The translations under genes and the position numbers were made by a program. The notes beneath the pieces are model-generated. The model did not search any database, had not been told where the DNA came from, and saw only the letters and a list, made by a program, of their open reading frames with translations. This document shows, in pieces, positions 43,700 to 52,915 of a DNA stretch of 64,000 nt. The number at the start of each line of letters is the position of its first letter. The stretch's first letter is position 1. Source of the DNA: Bradyrhizobium rifense (GTDB taxonomy: Bacteria; Pseudomonadota; Alphaproteobacteria; Rhizobiales; Xanthobacteraceae); contig NZ_VSSS01000042.1 of NCBI RefSeq assembly GCF_008123425.1, positions 187,360-251,359 of the forward strand. The letters run 5' to 3'.

Positions 43700-44983
43700 C
43701 TACTCGGCGGCCACCACCTTACCCGATGGCAGGCGCCCTTCGGCCTCGGTAAACGGACGTTCCGGGTGCATCAGGAAGGCCGAGACGCCGCCGAGCAGCA
43801 GCAGCCCCATCGACATCAGGAACGGCAGGTACCAGTTTCCGGTCGCATCGATCACGAAGCCCGCAACCAGCGGGGAGACGATGGCGGCAAAGGCCGAGCC
43901 GGTGTTCATGAGGCCCGACGCGGTCCCGGAATATTTCGGGGCAATGTCCATCGGGATCGACCACATCGGGCCGATCACCAGTTCGGCGCAGAAGAAGCCG
44001 GCCGACAGGCACAGCGCGACGATCGTGATGTCGTGGACGAACAGGATTGGGAACAGCGAGAGCAGCGCCCCCGCAAATCCCGCAACGGTGACGCTGAGCC
44101 GCGCCAGGCGGACAGTGCCGGTGCGGTCGAGGATCTTGTCCGAGATCACGCCGCCGACGCTGTCGCCGATCACGCCGGCGAAGAAGACGCCGGAGGCGAA
44201 CAGCGCCGAGTTCTTGATGTCGAGATTGTAGTTGTTCTTGAAAAACAGCGGCAGCCAGTTGAGATAGAGCCACAGGCACCAGCCGTAGCAGAAATAGGTC
44301 AGGGTCACCGGCCACATCCGTCCCAGCAGCGGTCCCCAGGGCACGCGCGGCCTCTCGCCGGTCGGCCGCGGCGGCAGCGCGGCGAGCTCGGCTTCCGTGA
44401 TGGAGGCGTGCTCCTTCGGCTCGTTGCGGAAGTACCAGACCCAGATCACGCCCCAGATCAGGCTGACAAAGCCGAGCACGACGAAGGCGCCGCGCCAGGT
44501 CAGCCAGAGGATCAGGAGCGCCACCACCGGCGGCGTCACGGCATTGCCGAGCCGGGCAAAGGAATGGGTCAGGCCTTGCGCAAAACCGCGGCGGTTGGCC
44601 GGCGTCCAATATTGCATCGCGCGCGTCGCGGTCGGGAACGTTGCGCCCTCGCCGAAGCCGAGCGCGAAGCGCGCGACGAACAATGCGCCAAGACCGTTGA
44701 CGAAACCGGTCGAGATGGTGGCGGCCGCCCAGATCATGCCGCACCAGAACAGCGTCTTGCGCGGCCCGAAGCGATCACCGACCCAGCCGCCGATCACCTG
44801 GAACAGCAGATAGGGATAGGCGAAGGCGGAGAAGACGAGGCCGAGCTGGGTGTTGGAGAGAGCGAGCTCCTTCTGGATCTCGCTCGCCGCGGTGCCGATG
44901 TTCACCCGGTCGACATAGGTGATGAAATACATTGCGCAGAGCATCGCCAGCACGACATGCGTCGCCTTGAACCGAATTCCCAT
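43700..44983 (-). CDS. MFS anion:cation symporter (ACS family)
   Basis: 427 residues; ATG at 44983 preceded by GGAGGGG, preferred over a GTG two codons earlier. Twelve helices; MYFITYVDRVNIGTA and GGWVGDRFGPRKTLFW are the loop motifs of the ACS subfamily (glucarate, tartrate, galactonate-type carboxylate uptake). FALGFGEGATFPTATRAM is the signature of helix 4. Placed between two serine-glyoxylate aminotransferase genes on the same strand, so it likely imports a carboxylate of this pathway. Confidence 0.88.
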   Translation of the reverse strand: MGIRFKATHVVLAMLCAMYFITYVDRVNIGTAASEIQKELALSNTQLGLVFSAFAYPYLLFQVIGGWVGDRFGPRKTLFWCGMIWAAATISTGFVNGLGALFVARFALGFGEGATFPTATRAMQYWTPANRRGFAQGLTHSFARLGNAVTPPVVALLILWLTWRGAFVVLGFVSLIWGVIWVWYFRNEPKEHASITEAELAALPPRPTGERPRVPWGPLLGRMWPVTLTYFCYGWCLWLYLNWLPLFFKNNYNLDIKNSALFASGVFFAGVIGDSVGGVISDKILDRTGTVRLARLSVTVAGFAGALLSLFPILFVHDITIVALCLSAGFFCAELVIGPMWSIPMDIAPKYSGTASGLMNTGSAFAAIVSPLVAGFVIDATGNWYLPFLMSMGLLLLGGVSAFLMHPERPFTEAEGRLPSGKVVAAE

Positions 44984-45037
44984 CTCCACCCCTCCAGATC
45001 GCTTTTTATGATTGGCCTTGCGTGTCCCCGCGCAATT

Positions 45038-46240
45038 CTAGGTGCCGACCACTTTCAGATGCGGCGATGCATTGCCCTGCGGGCGCTGCTCCAGCAGCTT
45101 CATCGCGACGTCGACGCCGCCGGAGCGGTGCGGCACTCCGGCGACCGACAGGCCCATCTCCACGCCGGTGAGCGCGCCGAGCAGCGTCAGCGCATTGCAT
45201 TCGCCGAGATGGCCGATGCGGAACACCTTTCCGGCGACCTTGGAGAGGCCCGAGCCGAGCGACATGTTGTAATTCTCGAGCACGATCTTGCGGAACTGGT
45301 CGGCGTCATGGCCGGGCGGCATCAGCACCGCAGTCAGCACCGGCGAGAATTCCGACGGCTCCTGGCACAGCACTTCGAGCCCCCAATGATTGACGGCAGC
45401 GCGCGTCGCAGCTGCGAGCCGCTGATGCCGTGCGAAAACGTTGTCGAGCCCCTCTTCGAGCAGCATCGCGATCGCCTCGCGCAGGCCGTAGAGCAAATTG
45501 GTCGCCGGCGTGTAGGGGAAGAAGCCGTTGGCGTTCGGCTTGAGCATCTCCTCCCAGTCGAAATAGGAGCGCGGCATCTTGTTGGTCTTCGCAGCCGCGC
45601 GCGCCTTCTCCGAGATCGCGTTGAAGCCGAGACCGGGCGGCAACATGAATCCCTTCTGCGAGCAACTGACGCTGACATCGACCTTCCATTCGTCGTGGCG
45701 GTAGTCGACCGAGCCGAGTGAGGAGATGGTGTCGACCATCAGCAGCGCCGGATGCGCGGCGCGGTCGATCGCGGCGCGGATCTCGGCGATGCGGCTGGTC
45801 GCACCGGTCGAGGTCTCGTTGTGCACGACCATCACGGCCTTGATCGCACGCGCCTTGTCCTCGGTGAGTTTTGCCTCGACCTCGGCCGGGTCGGCGCCAC
45901 GACGCCAGTCGCCCGGCACGAAATCGACCTCGATGCCGAAGCGCCCCGCCATCTGCCGCCACAGCGTGGCGAAATGGCCGGTCTCGACCATCAGCACCTT
46001 GTCGCCCGGCGACAACGTGTTGACGATCGCAGCCTCCCAGGCCCCCGTCCCCGACGAGGGGAATATGATGACCGGACCCTTGGTCTGGAAAATCCTTTGG
46101 CTGCCTTCGAGCACGGTGCGGCCAAGCTCGCCGAATTCGGCGCTGCGGTGATCGATCACCGGCATATCCATGGCGCGCAGGACGCGCTCGGGGACCGGGC
46201 TCGGGCCCGGAATCTGAAGGAAATGGCGCCCCTGATGCAT
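45038..46240 (-). CDS. Serine-glyoxylate-type class V aminotransferase (copy 2)
   Basis: 400 residues; ATG at 46240 with GGGAGG 5 bases upstream. Similar to copy 1 over the whole length (HFLQIPGPSPVPERVLRAMDM, FPSSGTGAWEAA, TSTGATSRIAEI, PLP lysine in SVSCSQKGFMLPPGLG). It is the first minus-strand gene after the divergent GntR regulator. The two copies differ at many positions and probably have different substrates or expression. Likely in one operon with the MFS gene and copy 1. Confidence 0.87.
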   Translation of the reverse strand: MHQGRHFLQIPGPSPVPERVLRAMDMPVIDHRSAEFGELGRTVLEGSQRIFQTKGPVIIFPSSGTGAWEAAIVNTLSPGDKVLMVETGHFATLWRQMAGRFGIEVDFVPGDWRRGADPAEVEAKLTEDKARAIKAVMVVHNETSTGATSRIAEIRAAIDRAAHPALLMVDTISSLGSVDYRHDEWKVDVSVSCSQKGFMLPPGLGFNAISEKARAAAKTNKMPRSYFDWEEMLKPNANGFFPYTPATNLLYGLREAIAMLLEEGLDNVFARHQRLAAATRAAVNHWGLEVLCQEPSEFSPVLTAVLMPPGHDADQFRKIVLENYNMSLGSGLSKVAGKVFRIGHLGECNALTLLGALTGVEMGLSVAGVPHRSGGVDVAMKLLEQRPQGNASPHLKVVGT

Positions 46241-46281
46241 GAAAACCTCCCTCGCAATGGATTCTGGCCGGCCCGGTCGCT

Positions 46282-46316
46282 ATTTTGCATTCATTTTTTG
46301 TCATTTCAATTGAAAT
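46282..46316. promoter_or_regulatory. Divergent control region: 13-bp motif plus perfect palindrome (candidate GntR site)
   Basis: attttgcattcat at 46282-46294 matches attttgaattcat at 47141-47153, 12 of 13 bases, in the two intergenic spaces on either side of the GntR gene. Beside it lies ATTTCAATTGAAAT (46303-46316), a perfect 14-bp palindrome. The region is between the start of aminotransferase copy 2 and the regulator. Operator role is inferred. Confidence 0.5.
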
Positions 46317-46372
46317 TTGGTATTCGCTTGTGGACGTCGACGCGGTTAATCGAGCAAACTATTGTGCTGCAA

Positions 46373-47122
46373 ATGAAATCCACGATTCCCGACACCGGGG
46401 TCCCGATCGCCCCACCGGCCACAAATGGCGGCGACCGCCAGGAAAGCCGTCATGAGGCCTCGCTCCATGGCGAGATCCTGCTGCGGCTGCGCGACTACGT
46501 CGTGGAGGGCAACATTCCCGACGGCGCTCGCGTTCCCGAGCGGCAGCTTTGCGAGATGCTCGGAATCTCCCGGACACCCTTGCGCGAAGCGCTAAAGGTG
46601 CTCGCGGCCGAGGGCCTGATCGAGCTGCTGCCCAACCGCGGCGCCCGCATCCGCCAGCTCAGCCAGCGCGACCTGGAGGAGCTGTTCGACGTGATGGCCG
46701 GACTTGAGAGTCTCGCCGGGCGCCTTGCCTGCGAAGCCATTACGGACGAGGAAATCACCGCGATCGAGCAGCTGCATTACGAAATGTACGGCCATTACCT
46801 GCGTCGCGACATGCACGGCTATTTCCAGGCCAACCAGCGCATCCACGAGAGCATCGTCGCGGCCGCACGGAATGAGACGCTGAAGACCGCCTACGCCAAT
46901 TTCGCGGGACGGATCCGCCGCGTCCGCTACTCCGCCAATTTCGCCCGCAAGCGGCAGCGCTGGGCGGAGGCGATGCGCGAGCACGAGGCGATCCTGGACG
47001 CCCTGCGCCGCCGCGCCGCAAGCGAGCTCAGCGACATCCTGTTCCAGCATCTGCGCAACAAGCGGATGGCCGCGATCGAGCATCTGGCCGAGCCCGAAGA
47101 GGACGCGCCGGCAGCGCCCTAA
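46373..47122 (+). CDS. GntR-family transcriptional regulator (FadR/FCD type)
   Basis: 249 residues from the ATG at 46373. Winged-helix part near residues 20-95: LHGEILLRLRDYVVEGNIPDG, ERQLCEMLGISRTPLREALKVLAAEGLIELLPNRGARI. The C-terminal alpha-helical FCD domain has DVMAGLESLAGRLACE, FHEs-like ANQRIHESIVAAARNETLK and REHEAILDALRRR, with Asp/His residues that bind a metal and often a carboxylate. Likely senses a hydroxyacid or glyoxylate metabolite and controls the divergent aminotransferase operon and the dehydrogenase downstream. Confidence 0.88.
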   Translation: MKSTIPDTGVPIAPPATNGGDRQESRHEASLHGEILLRLRDYVVEGNIPDGARVPERQLCEMLGISRTPLREALKVLAAEGLIELLPNRGARIRQLSQRDLEELFDVMAGLESLAGRLACEAITDEEITAIEQLHYEMYGHYLRRDMHGYFQANQRIHESIVAAARNETLKTAYANFAGRIRRVRYSANFARKRQRWAEAMREHEAILDALRRRAASELSDILFQHLRNKRMAAIEHLAEPEEDAPAAP

Positions 47123-47140
47123 CAGGCAGCCGGCTTGCTA

Positions 47141-47153
47141 ATTTTGAATTCAT
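47141..47153. promoter_or_regulatory. Second copy of the 13-bp motif (candidate GntR site for the dehydrogenase operon)
   Basis: attttgaattcat, containing the palindrome TGAATTCA (47145-47152), 77 bases before the start of the FAD/Fe-S dehydrogenase. It is the partner of 46282-46294. Confidence 0.45.
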
Positions 47154-47229
47154 AATACAATCGGTCAGAAACAATAATGAATACTCCAACCCGGCCCGGT
47201 GCCGCGTTGGATCACTTCCGGGACCAGGG

Positions 47230-50205
47230 ATGACAAACGCCTCCTCGCTCGAACGGCGCCTGCGTGCGGACATGACCGGCGACGTCCTGTTCGACGGTTT
47301 CAGCCGCGGCCGCTACGCCACCGATGCCTCGTTCTACCAGATCGTGCCATCCGGCGTGGTCGTCCCCAAGACCATGGACGAGGCGCTCCGGGCCCTGGCG
47401 ATCGCCCGCGACGAAGGCGTGAAGGTCACCCCGCGCGGCGGGGGCACCTCTCAATGCGGCCAGACCGTCAATGACGGGCTCGTGGTCGATCTCTCAAAGC
47501 ACCTCAACCGCATCCTGTCGCTGGACGTCGAAGGCCGGACCTGCGTGGTCGAGCCCGGCATCGTGCTCGACGATCTCAACCGCCAGCTCAAAAAACACGG
47601 CCTGTGGTTTCCGGTCGATGTCTCGACGGCGTCCCGCGCCACCATCGGCGGCATGGCCGGCAACAACTCTTGCGGCGGCCGTAGCTTGCGCTACGGCACC
47701 ATGCGCGACAACACGCTGTCGCTGGAGGCTTCGCTTGCCGACGGCACGCTGAGCCGTTTTGGCGAGGTCTCGCGCGACCTCTCCGATCTCGATGCCGGCG
47801 ACAGCATGCGCGCCCTGTTCCGCGACATGCTCGATCTCGGCTCCCGCGAGGCCGACGAGATCGCCGCGCGCTTTCCAAAAGTGCAGCGCAGGGTCGGCGG
47901 GTACAATCTCGATGCGCTGACGCCGCGCAATGCGCGCAACAACATGGCGCATCTCCTGGTCGGCTCCGAGGGTACCCTCGCCTTCACCACCAAGGTCGAG
48001 CTGAAGCTGTGGCCCGTCATCCGCAACAAGGCGCTGGGCGTCTGCCATTTCGGCAACTTCTACGAGGCGATGGATGCGGCCCAGCATCTGGTCAAGCTGA
48101 AGCCGATCGCGGTCGAACTGGTCGACCGCACCATGATCGCGCTCGGCCGCGATATCGCGATGTTCAAGCCGATCATCAATGCGGCGATCAAGGGCGATCC
48201 GGATGCCGTGCTGGTGGTCGAGTTCGCGGAAGAAGTCCAGGCCGACAATCTATTGCGGTTGAAGCAGCTCGGCGAGCTGATGGGCGATCTCGGCTTCGGC
48301 TGGAATAACGACACCCGCAAATGGGGCGGCGTGGTCGAGATCACCGAGTCCGCCCTCCAAAGCGGCATCGCCGATTTTCGTGCCGCCGGCCTCAACGTCA
48401 TGATGTCGATGAAGCAGGAGGGCAAGCCGGTCTCTTTCGTCGAGGACTGCGCCGTGCCGCTGCCGCATCTCGCCGACTACACCCAGCGGCTGAACGACGT
48501 GTTTGCCAGGCACGGCACCAGCGGCACAATGTACGCGCACGCCTCCGAAGGCTGCCTGCATGTGCGCCCCGTGCTGAACCTCAAGCTCGAAAAAGACGTC
48601 AAGGCGATGCGCGCCATCGCCGAGGAAGCCTTCGCGCTGGTGCGCGAATACAAGGGCTCGCATTCTGGCGAGCACGGCGACGGCTTGGTGCGCTCCGAAT
48701 TCCACGAGAGCATGTTCGGCGAGCGCCTCGTCGCCGACTTCCGAGAGGTGAAGCACCGCTTCGATCCCGATGGCGTGCTCAATCCCGGCAAGATTGTCGA
48801 CGCCCCGAAGATGGACGATCGCTCTCTGTTCCGCTTCAAGCCGGATTATCGCGTCAACGACCTCAAGACGAAACTCGACTGGTCGGCTTATCCTGGCGCC
48901 GGCGGTGGTTTCCAGGGCGCGGTCGAGATGTGCAACAACAACGGCGCTTGCCGCAAGCTCGAAGGCGGCGTGATGTGCCCGTCCTATCGCGCCACGCGCA
49001 ACGAGAAGGACGTCACGCGCGGCCGCGCCAATACGCTACGGCTTGCGATCTCCGGCCAGCTCGGCCCCGATGCGCTTGCCTCCGACGAGATGATGGAGAC
49101 CCTGAAACTCTGCGTCTCCTGCAAGGCCTGCCGCCACGAATGCCCGACCGGCGTCGACATGGCCAAGATGAAGATCGAGGTGCTGGCCGCGCGCGCAACC
49201 TCCCACGGCCTGACCCTGCGCGATCGCCTGGTGGGCCATCTCCCGCGTTACGCCGGTCTCGCGTCACGCTTTGCACCGCTGGCGAATTTGCGCAACAGCA
49301 GCCCGCTGCTGCGAAAGCTGTTCGAGCGCTTTGCCGGCATCAGCGCGCGCCGGGCGCTACCCGCCTTCCGGAGCGACGTCTTCGTGCCGCCGGCCGACAG
49401 CGTCGGTCCGGAGACCGGCCGGGAGGTCGTTCTCTTCGCCGACACTTTCAATCGCATCTATGAGCGCGAGAATCTCGAGGCCGCACTGCGCGTGCTCGCG
49501 GCAGGTGGTTATCGCGTCCATATGCCCAAACCCGCAAGCGGCAGCCGCCCGCTCTGCTGCGGCCGCACCTTCCTCTCCGCCGGTCTCGTCGATGAAGCCA
49601 GGTCCGAGCTCGACCGGCTCGTCACCGCTTTCGCGCCCTTTGCGGCGCGCGGCGTGCCGATCATAGGCCTCGAGCCGAGTTGCCTCTTGACGCTCCGCGA
49701 CGAGCTCCCCTCGCTGCGAAAGGACGATGATGCCAAGGCCGTCGGCGCCCATGCGCTGACCTTTGAGGAGTTTCTCGTGCGCGAGGCCGAGGCCGGCCGG
49801 CTGCAATTGCCGCTCGGCAACGTCGCCGACAAAGCCGTCGTCCACGGCCATTGCCATCAAAAATCCTTCGGTGCCTTTAGGCCGGTCGAGCAGGTGCTGA
49901 GGCTCGTCCCGGGCCTTGAGGTCAAGACCATCGAGTCGAGCTGCTGCGGCATGGCGGGTGCTTTTGGGTATGGCGCCGACACCTATGATACCTCGATCGA
50001 GATGGCCGAGCTGTCCCTGCTGCCTGCCGTGCGCAACGCTGATCAGGCCACACTCGTCGTCGCCGACGGCACCTCCTGCCGCCACCAGATCCACGACGGC
50101 GCGCAACGCGAGGCGCTTCACGTCGCCCGCGTGCTCGCGATGAGCCTCGACCGCGCCACAACCAATTCCAGGTCAACCGCTGTAAAGGAATCCAACCATG
50201 ACTGA
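47230..50205 (+). CDS. FAD- and Fe-S-containing 2-hydroxyacid dehydrogenase (YdiJ/GlcD-GlcF-like fusion)
   Basis: 991 residues in one polypeptide. Residues about 40-240 form a FAD_binding_4 domain (VTPRGGGTSQCGQTVNDGLVV), about 270-530 the FAD-oxidase C-terminal domain (HSGEHGDGLVRSEFHESMFG), then Fe-S ligands CNNNGACR...MCPSY near residue 565 and CVSCKACRHECP near 630, and two CCG domains (LCCGRTFLSAG, HGHCHQKSFG, SSCCGMAGAFGYG). This is the layout of D-2-hydroxyglutarate, D-lactate or glycolate oxidising enzymes that pass electrons to the membrane quinone. First gene of an operon with the GlcG-like gene; preceded by the GntR gene and its motif. Confidence 0.9.
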   Translation: MTNASSLERRLRADMTGDVLFDGFSRGRYATDASFYQIVPSGVVVPKTMDEALRALAIARDEGVKVTPRGGGTSQCGQTVNDGLVVDLSKHLNRILSLDVEGRTCVVEPGIVLDDLNRQLKKHGLWFPVDVSTASRATIGGMAGNNSCGGRSLRYGTMRDNTLSLEASLADGTLSRFGEVSRDLSDLDAGDSMRALFRDMLDLGSREADEIAARFPKVQRRVGGYNLDALTPRNARNNMAHLLVGSEGTLAFTTKVELKLWPVIRNKALGVCHFGNFYEAMDAAQHLVKLKPIAVELVDRTMIALGRDIAMFKPIINAAIKGDPDAVLVVEFAEEVQADNLLRLKQLGELMGDLGFGWNNDTRKWGGVVEITESALQSGIADFRAAGLNVMMSMKQEGKPVSFVEDCAVPLPHLADYTQRLNDVFARHGTSGTMYAHASEGCLHVRPVLNLKLEKDVKAMRAIAEEAFALVREYKGSHSGEHGDGLVRSEFHESMFGERLVADFREVKHRFDPDGVLNPGKIVDAPKMDDRSLFRFKPDYRVNDLKTKLDWSAYPGAGGGFQGAVEMCNNNGACRKLEGGVMCPSYRATRNEKDVTRGRANTLRLAISGQLGPDALASDEMMETLKLCVSCKACRHECPTGVDMAKMKIEVLAARATSHGLTLRDRLVGHLPRYAGLASRFAPLANLRNSSPLLRKLFERFAGISARRALPAFRSDVFVPPADSVGPETGREVVLFADTFNRIYERENLEAALRVLAAGGYRVHMPKPASGSRPLCCGRTFLSAGLVDEARSELDRLVTAFAPFAARGVPIIGLEPSCLLTLRDELPSLRKDDDAKAVGAHALTFEEFLVREAEAGRLQLPLGNVADKAVVHGHCHQKSFGAFRPVEQVLRLVPGLEVKTIESSCCGMAGAFGYGADTYDTSIEMAELSLLPAVRNADQATLVVADGTSCRHQIHDGAQREALHVARVLAMSLDRATTNSRSTAVKESNHD

Positions 50206-50626
50206 CCTCACGCTCGACACCGCCCGAAAAATCCTCGACGCCGCATTCGCGAAGGCGACTGAGCTGAAGCTCAAGCCGCTCGTCGTCACCGTCCTCGATG
50301 CCCGCGGCGTGCTCAAGATCGCAGCCGCGCAGGACGGCACCAGCCTGATGCGCGCCGAGATCGCCCACGGCAAGGCCTATGGCGCGCTCGCCATGGGCCT
50401 GGGTTCGCGCGCGCTGTTTCAGCGGGCACAGGAGCAGCCCTATTTCATCGACGCCGTGAACACGATTGCAAAAGGCGCGCTGGTGCCGGTCCCCGGCGGC
50501 GTGCTGATCATGGACGGCACCACCCTGCTCGGCGCCGTCGGCATCTCCGGCGATACGTCTGATAACGACGAGGCCTGCGCGGTGGCCGGCATCCAGGCGG
50601 CGGTGTTGAAGGCGAACGCGGGGTAG
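50198..50626 (+). CDS. GlcG/HbpS-like (DUF336) protein
   Basis: 142 residues; ATG overlaps the dehydrogenase by 8 bases. Family features: LTLDTARKILDAAFAKATELKLKPLVVTVLDARG, RAEIAHGKAYGALAMGLGSR, PVPGGVLIMDGTTLLGAVGISGD and DEACAVAGI. GlcG proteins are found in glycolate oxidase (glc) operons; their role is not firmly known (haem or small-ligand binding is described for HbpS). The overlap and company with a FAD/Fe-S hydroxyacid dehydrogenase fit a glycolate-type operon. Confidence 0.85.
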   Translation: MTDLTLDTARKILDAAFAKATELKLKPLVVTVLDARGVLKIAAAQDGTSLMRAEIAHGKAYGALAMGLGSRALFQRAQEQPYFIDAVNTIAKGALVPVPGGVLIMDGTTLLGAVGISGDTSDNDEACAVAGIQAAVLKANAG

Positions 50627-50739
50627 TATTCGTCACTGATGCCGCCCCCGAGCTAGGTGAGCCCAGCGGCGCGATGCCGTTGGCTTGTGTCAGCCGTCTG
50701 AAGTCCACGTCCAAAGCGCGCGCCACGGGGTCCGAGGCG

Positions 50740-50995
50740 TAAATTGGTCTGGCTGTCGGCCGGTATTCCGGGAACCGGCTAAGCGTCGCGGCCTTCAGGA
50801 ATTTGAAATGGGCGATCGAGGCGCTGAGCTCCTTGAGCCTGCGCTGGCTGTTCAGGATTTCCTTGTCGATGGTGATTGTCCAGCGCTTCGCGCTCGAGAT
50901 ATTCGTCATTGCCGTTGCCGATCGTCACTGCCGCGTGCGCCGTCTTCCACCTGGCGATTCAGCCCCGATTTGTGACGCGCAGTTTCATATGACAC
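50740..50995 (-). pseudogene. Decayed hypothetical gene fragment (copy A)
   Basis: One minus-strand frame reads TAHAAVTIGNGNDEYLEREA and then LDNHH; a shifted frame continues KEILNSQRRLKELSASIAH and FKFLKAATLSRFPEYRP. Both look protein-like and join across a frameshift near 50863. It seems to be the C-terminal part of a small hypothetical protein whose N-terminal type also occurs at 52590-52814. Family identity is from memory of Bradyrhizobium hypothetical proteins and could not be checked. Confidence 0.4.
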
Positions 50996-51215
50996 CTCCC
51001 GGCATCAGCCGGGATTATCCGGGAAACGGCGGGAAGTGATTGGAATGCAGGGGCTTGGGCGGCCCTTGGCGCGAACTGGCGCGCAGACGGCGCGCAAGTT
51101 CAGATGTCACCCTGCGGCGGCGGCGCGTTTCTAGTCACCCCGTCTCGGATTCCAGGTTCCGAGTCCGAGTTCTCTGCTCACGCAAATCTGCGCTAAACAT
51201 TTGTCCCGCAACGCC

Positions 51216-51473
51216 TTAGCTGCGATCAGACGCCGCGCGCGAACTCGGACTCCTCCGCGCGAATGCCCGGATTCGAGTTCGAGTTCGAAAGGCCGCTTCA
51301 GGTTTCGGTTGCGGGAGTTGGGCGACTGCCTGCAGAGTGACGCCGGGCACATGCGCGACCCTGCTGTCGCTGAAGAAGACTGTTGTCGTGGCACCGTCGA
51401 AGGACATTTGGGTGACCTGATCCAAATTGATCACCAGGCCGTCCCGAGAGCCGATTATAACCAAGTGAGCCAT
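51216..51473 (-). CDS. Small hypothetical protein
   Basis: I choose the ATG at 51473 (85 residues) because GGAG lies 8 bases upstream. The first 60 residues are compact and beta-rich: MAHLVIIGSRDGLVINLDQV, then SFDGATTTVFFSDSRVAHVP and GVTLQAV. This resembles a small beta-barrel module; the tail is rich in R, P and S and may be out of its native frame. No family recognised. Confidence 0.5.
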   Translation of the reverse strand: MAHLVIIGSRDGLVINLDQVTQMSFDGATTTVFFSDSRVAHVPGVTLQAVAQLPQPKPEAAFRTRTRIRAFARRSPSSRAASDRS

Positions 51474-51519
51474 TTGCAAATTCTCCATATAGCCGTTGCC
51501 GCATGAAGGTCTCCCATTT

Positions 51520-51970
51520 CGATCTGAGCGGCCGTCAACTGGTTGTGCACCATCAGCTTCGCCTGGTGATGATCAGCTGACGTTCAGCGACAACACGATC
51601 ATCGGGGCCCAGCTTCATCAAAGTGAGAGGTGGGACCAATCCGCGCGTCGTCGGCAACTACATGGAAGAAATCGCCACCACCCAGGGCTCAAGCTGGATG
51701 ACGTCAGCGCTCGAGCGTTCGTCGACCTGGCCGGGGACATGGGCACCGTGCTGAATGCGGTTATTTGCGGAGAACATCAGCACGACGGCCAATAGTGTAA
51801 TCGACGACAATCCCCTCTATGCGACTGTCCGAGACAACCGCTTTAATGTCGGCGGTTCGCGCTATGTCTGGAAGCATCTCGGATCCTTCGGACGGCGCTA
51901 TCCGAACCTCTACAACACCGGCAATAAAGTCACGGGCGCCGGCACTTGGGACACGGAATCTCCAGTTTAG
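51520..51970 (+). pseudogene. Possible remnant of a beta-helix surface protein
   Basis: In three plus-strand frames, beta-helix-like rungs occur in order: QLTFSDNTIIGAQLHQS, then NPRVVGNYMEEIATTQGSSW, then ANSVIDDNPLYATVRDNRF with NVGG and YPNLYNTGNKVTGAGTWD, ending at 51970. Each frame is closed by stops within 60-100 codons. This fits a degraded parallel beta-helix gene; it could also be chance. Confidence 0.3.
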
Positions 51971-52001
51971 AATTAATCATCTAGCCGGATCTTGGCTGTG
52001 C

Positions 52002-52394
52002 TCACTGCCACGTCACAAAGTACGTGCGCCCGTTGGTGTTGGGGTCGCTATTGTCGCTGGCCGAGAAGATGATGCCGGTGCCGCGATGATGCGAATAGCT
52101 GCCGTCGACGACCTTCTGCGGACTATGCGCCGGACCAAGCGGGCGACCGTCTTCAAAAAGCTTGGCGGTCGATCGGGTTGGGAAGCTCTCGAAATCTCCG
52201 AACCCGTCGAGCGCCGGCATCAGGGCTTGGTACGCGGTGTTGTCGAGCTTGCGGAACGGGCCGATCAACGCCGCGACCTTTGGCAGGTCCAGCTTCGGGA
52301 CGTAGCTGTAATTCAGATAGAGCGCGACCGGGAAATAGATGGCGAGCAGGGCAAAAAACACCCCGGCGGATTGTGGAAGCGTCAAAGACCGCAT
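52002..52394 (-). CDS. Hypothetical membrane-anchored protein
   Basis: 130 residues. One N-terminal transmembrane helix (AGVFFALLAIYFPVALYL) followed by a soluble part (KLDLPKVAALIGPFRKLDNTAYQ and so on) ending in GRTYFVTWQ. Codon use is like the neighbours. Not assigned to a family; could be a small exopolysaccharide-related protein, given rmlD nearby. Confidence 0.5.
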   Translation of the reverse strand: MRSLTLPQSAGVFFALLAIYFPVALYLNYSYVPKLDLPKVAALIGPFRKLDNTAYQALMPALDGFGDFESFPTRSTAKLFEDGRPLGPAHSPQKVVDGSYSHHRGTGIIFSASDNSDPNTNGRTYFVTWQ

Positions 52395-52589
52395 GGCTCT
52401 CCCGGCTCATATTGTCGACAGCACTTTCTGGAAGAGAGCGCCGTGCCAAAGTTTTAGCTAGCGAGGCCTCGCACTGCAATCCCTGATCGAGACAGTCCCG
52501 CGCCTCGCTTTTCTGACTGGGCACCGGCCGAGGCCAGTTGGTCGAGGGGTTCGCCGGGGCTTCAAAGCGGGTCCATTACCCCAAACCGG

Positions 52590-52814
52590 GAGTGACATTT
52601 GAACTTGCACGAGGTGAATTTGAAATTGCGCTATACACGATTGCTCACGCTCCGCCGCATGCAGCGCATCCTCGATCGCGACCATGATGGCTTCGATACG
52701 CGTGCGATCGGTGTCGGCGTCGCGCTCGGGCGAGCGGGCACGGAACGTCTGCTCTCCGCCGAAGCGGTCTTTCAGGAAATTGTGTGTGCGGGCCCGCAAG
52801 AAGAGCTGAAACAT
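52590..52814 (-). pseudogene. Decayed hypothetical gene fragment (copy B)
   Basis: Minus-strand frame from the ATG at 52814 reads MFQLFLRARTHNFLKDRFGG, then RTRIEAIMVAIEDALHAAER and on to VWGNG, after which it looks non-coding. The N-terminal style matches the missing start of copy A at 50.7-51.0 kb. The two may be halves of one gene split by about 1.6 kb, or remnants of two paralogs. Confidence 0.35.
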
Positions 52815-52915
52815 GCGTGCACTTTCCGGTTCGAGGCACCAAACCGGAAAATGGGCCCTGGATGGTAACAAAGTTTAAAGGCCGCGGAACGTTGTGCTCA
52901 GATGCGAACCGGCGT

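Noticed and set aside
43766..45721. 651-codon plus-strand frame opposite the MFS and aminotransferase genes
   Set aside because: Spans two genes of the opposite strand and a spacer with no motif; a GC-driven artefact.
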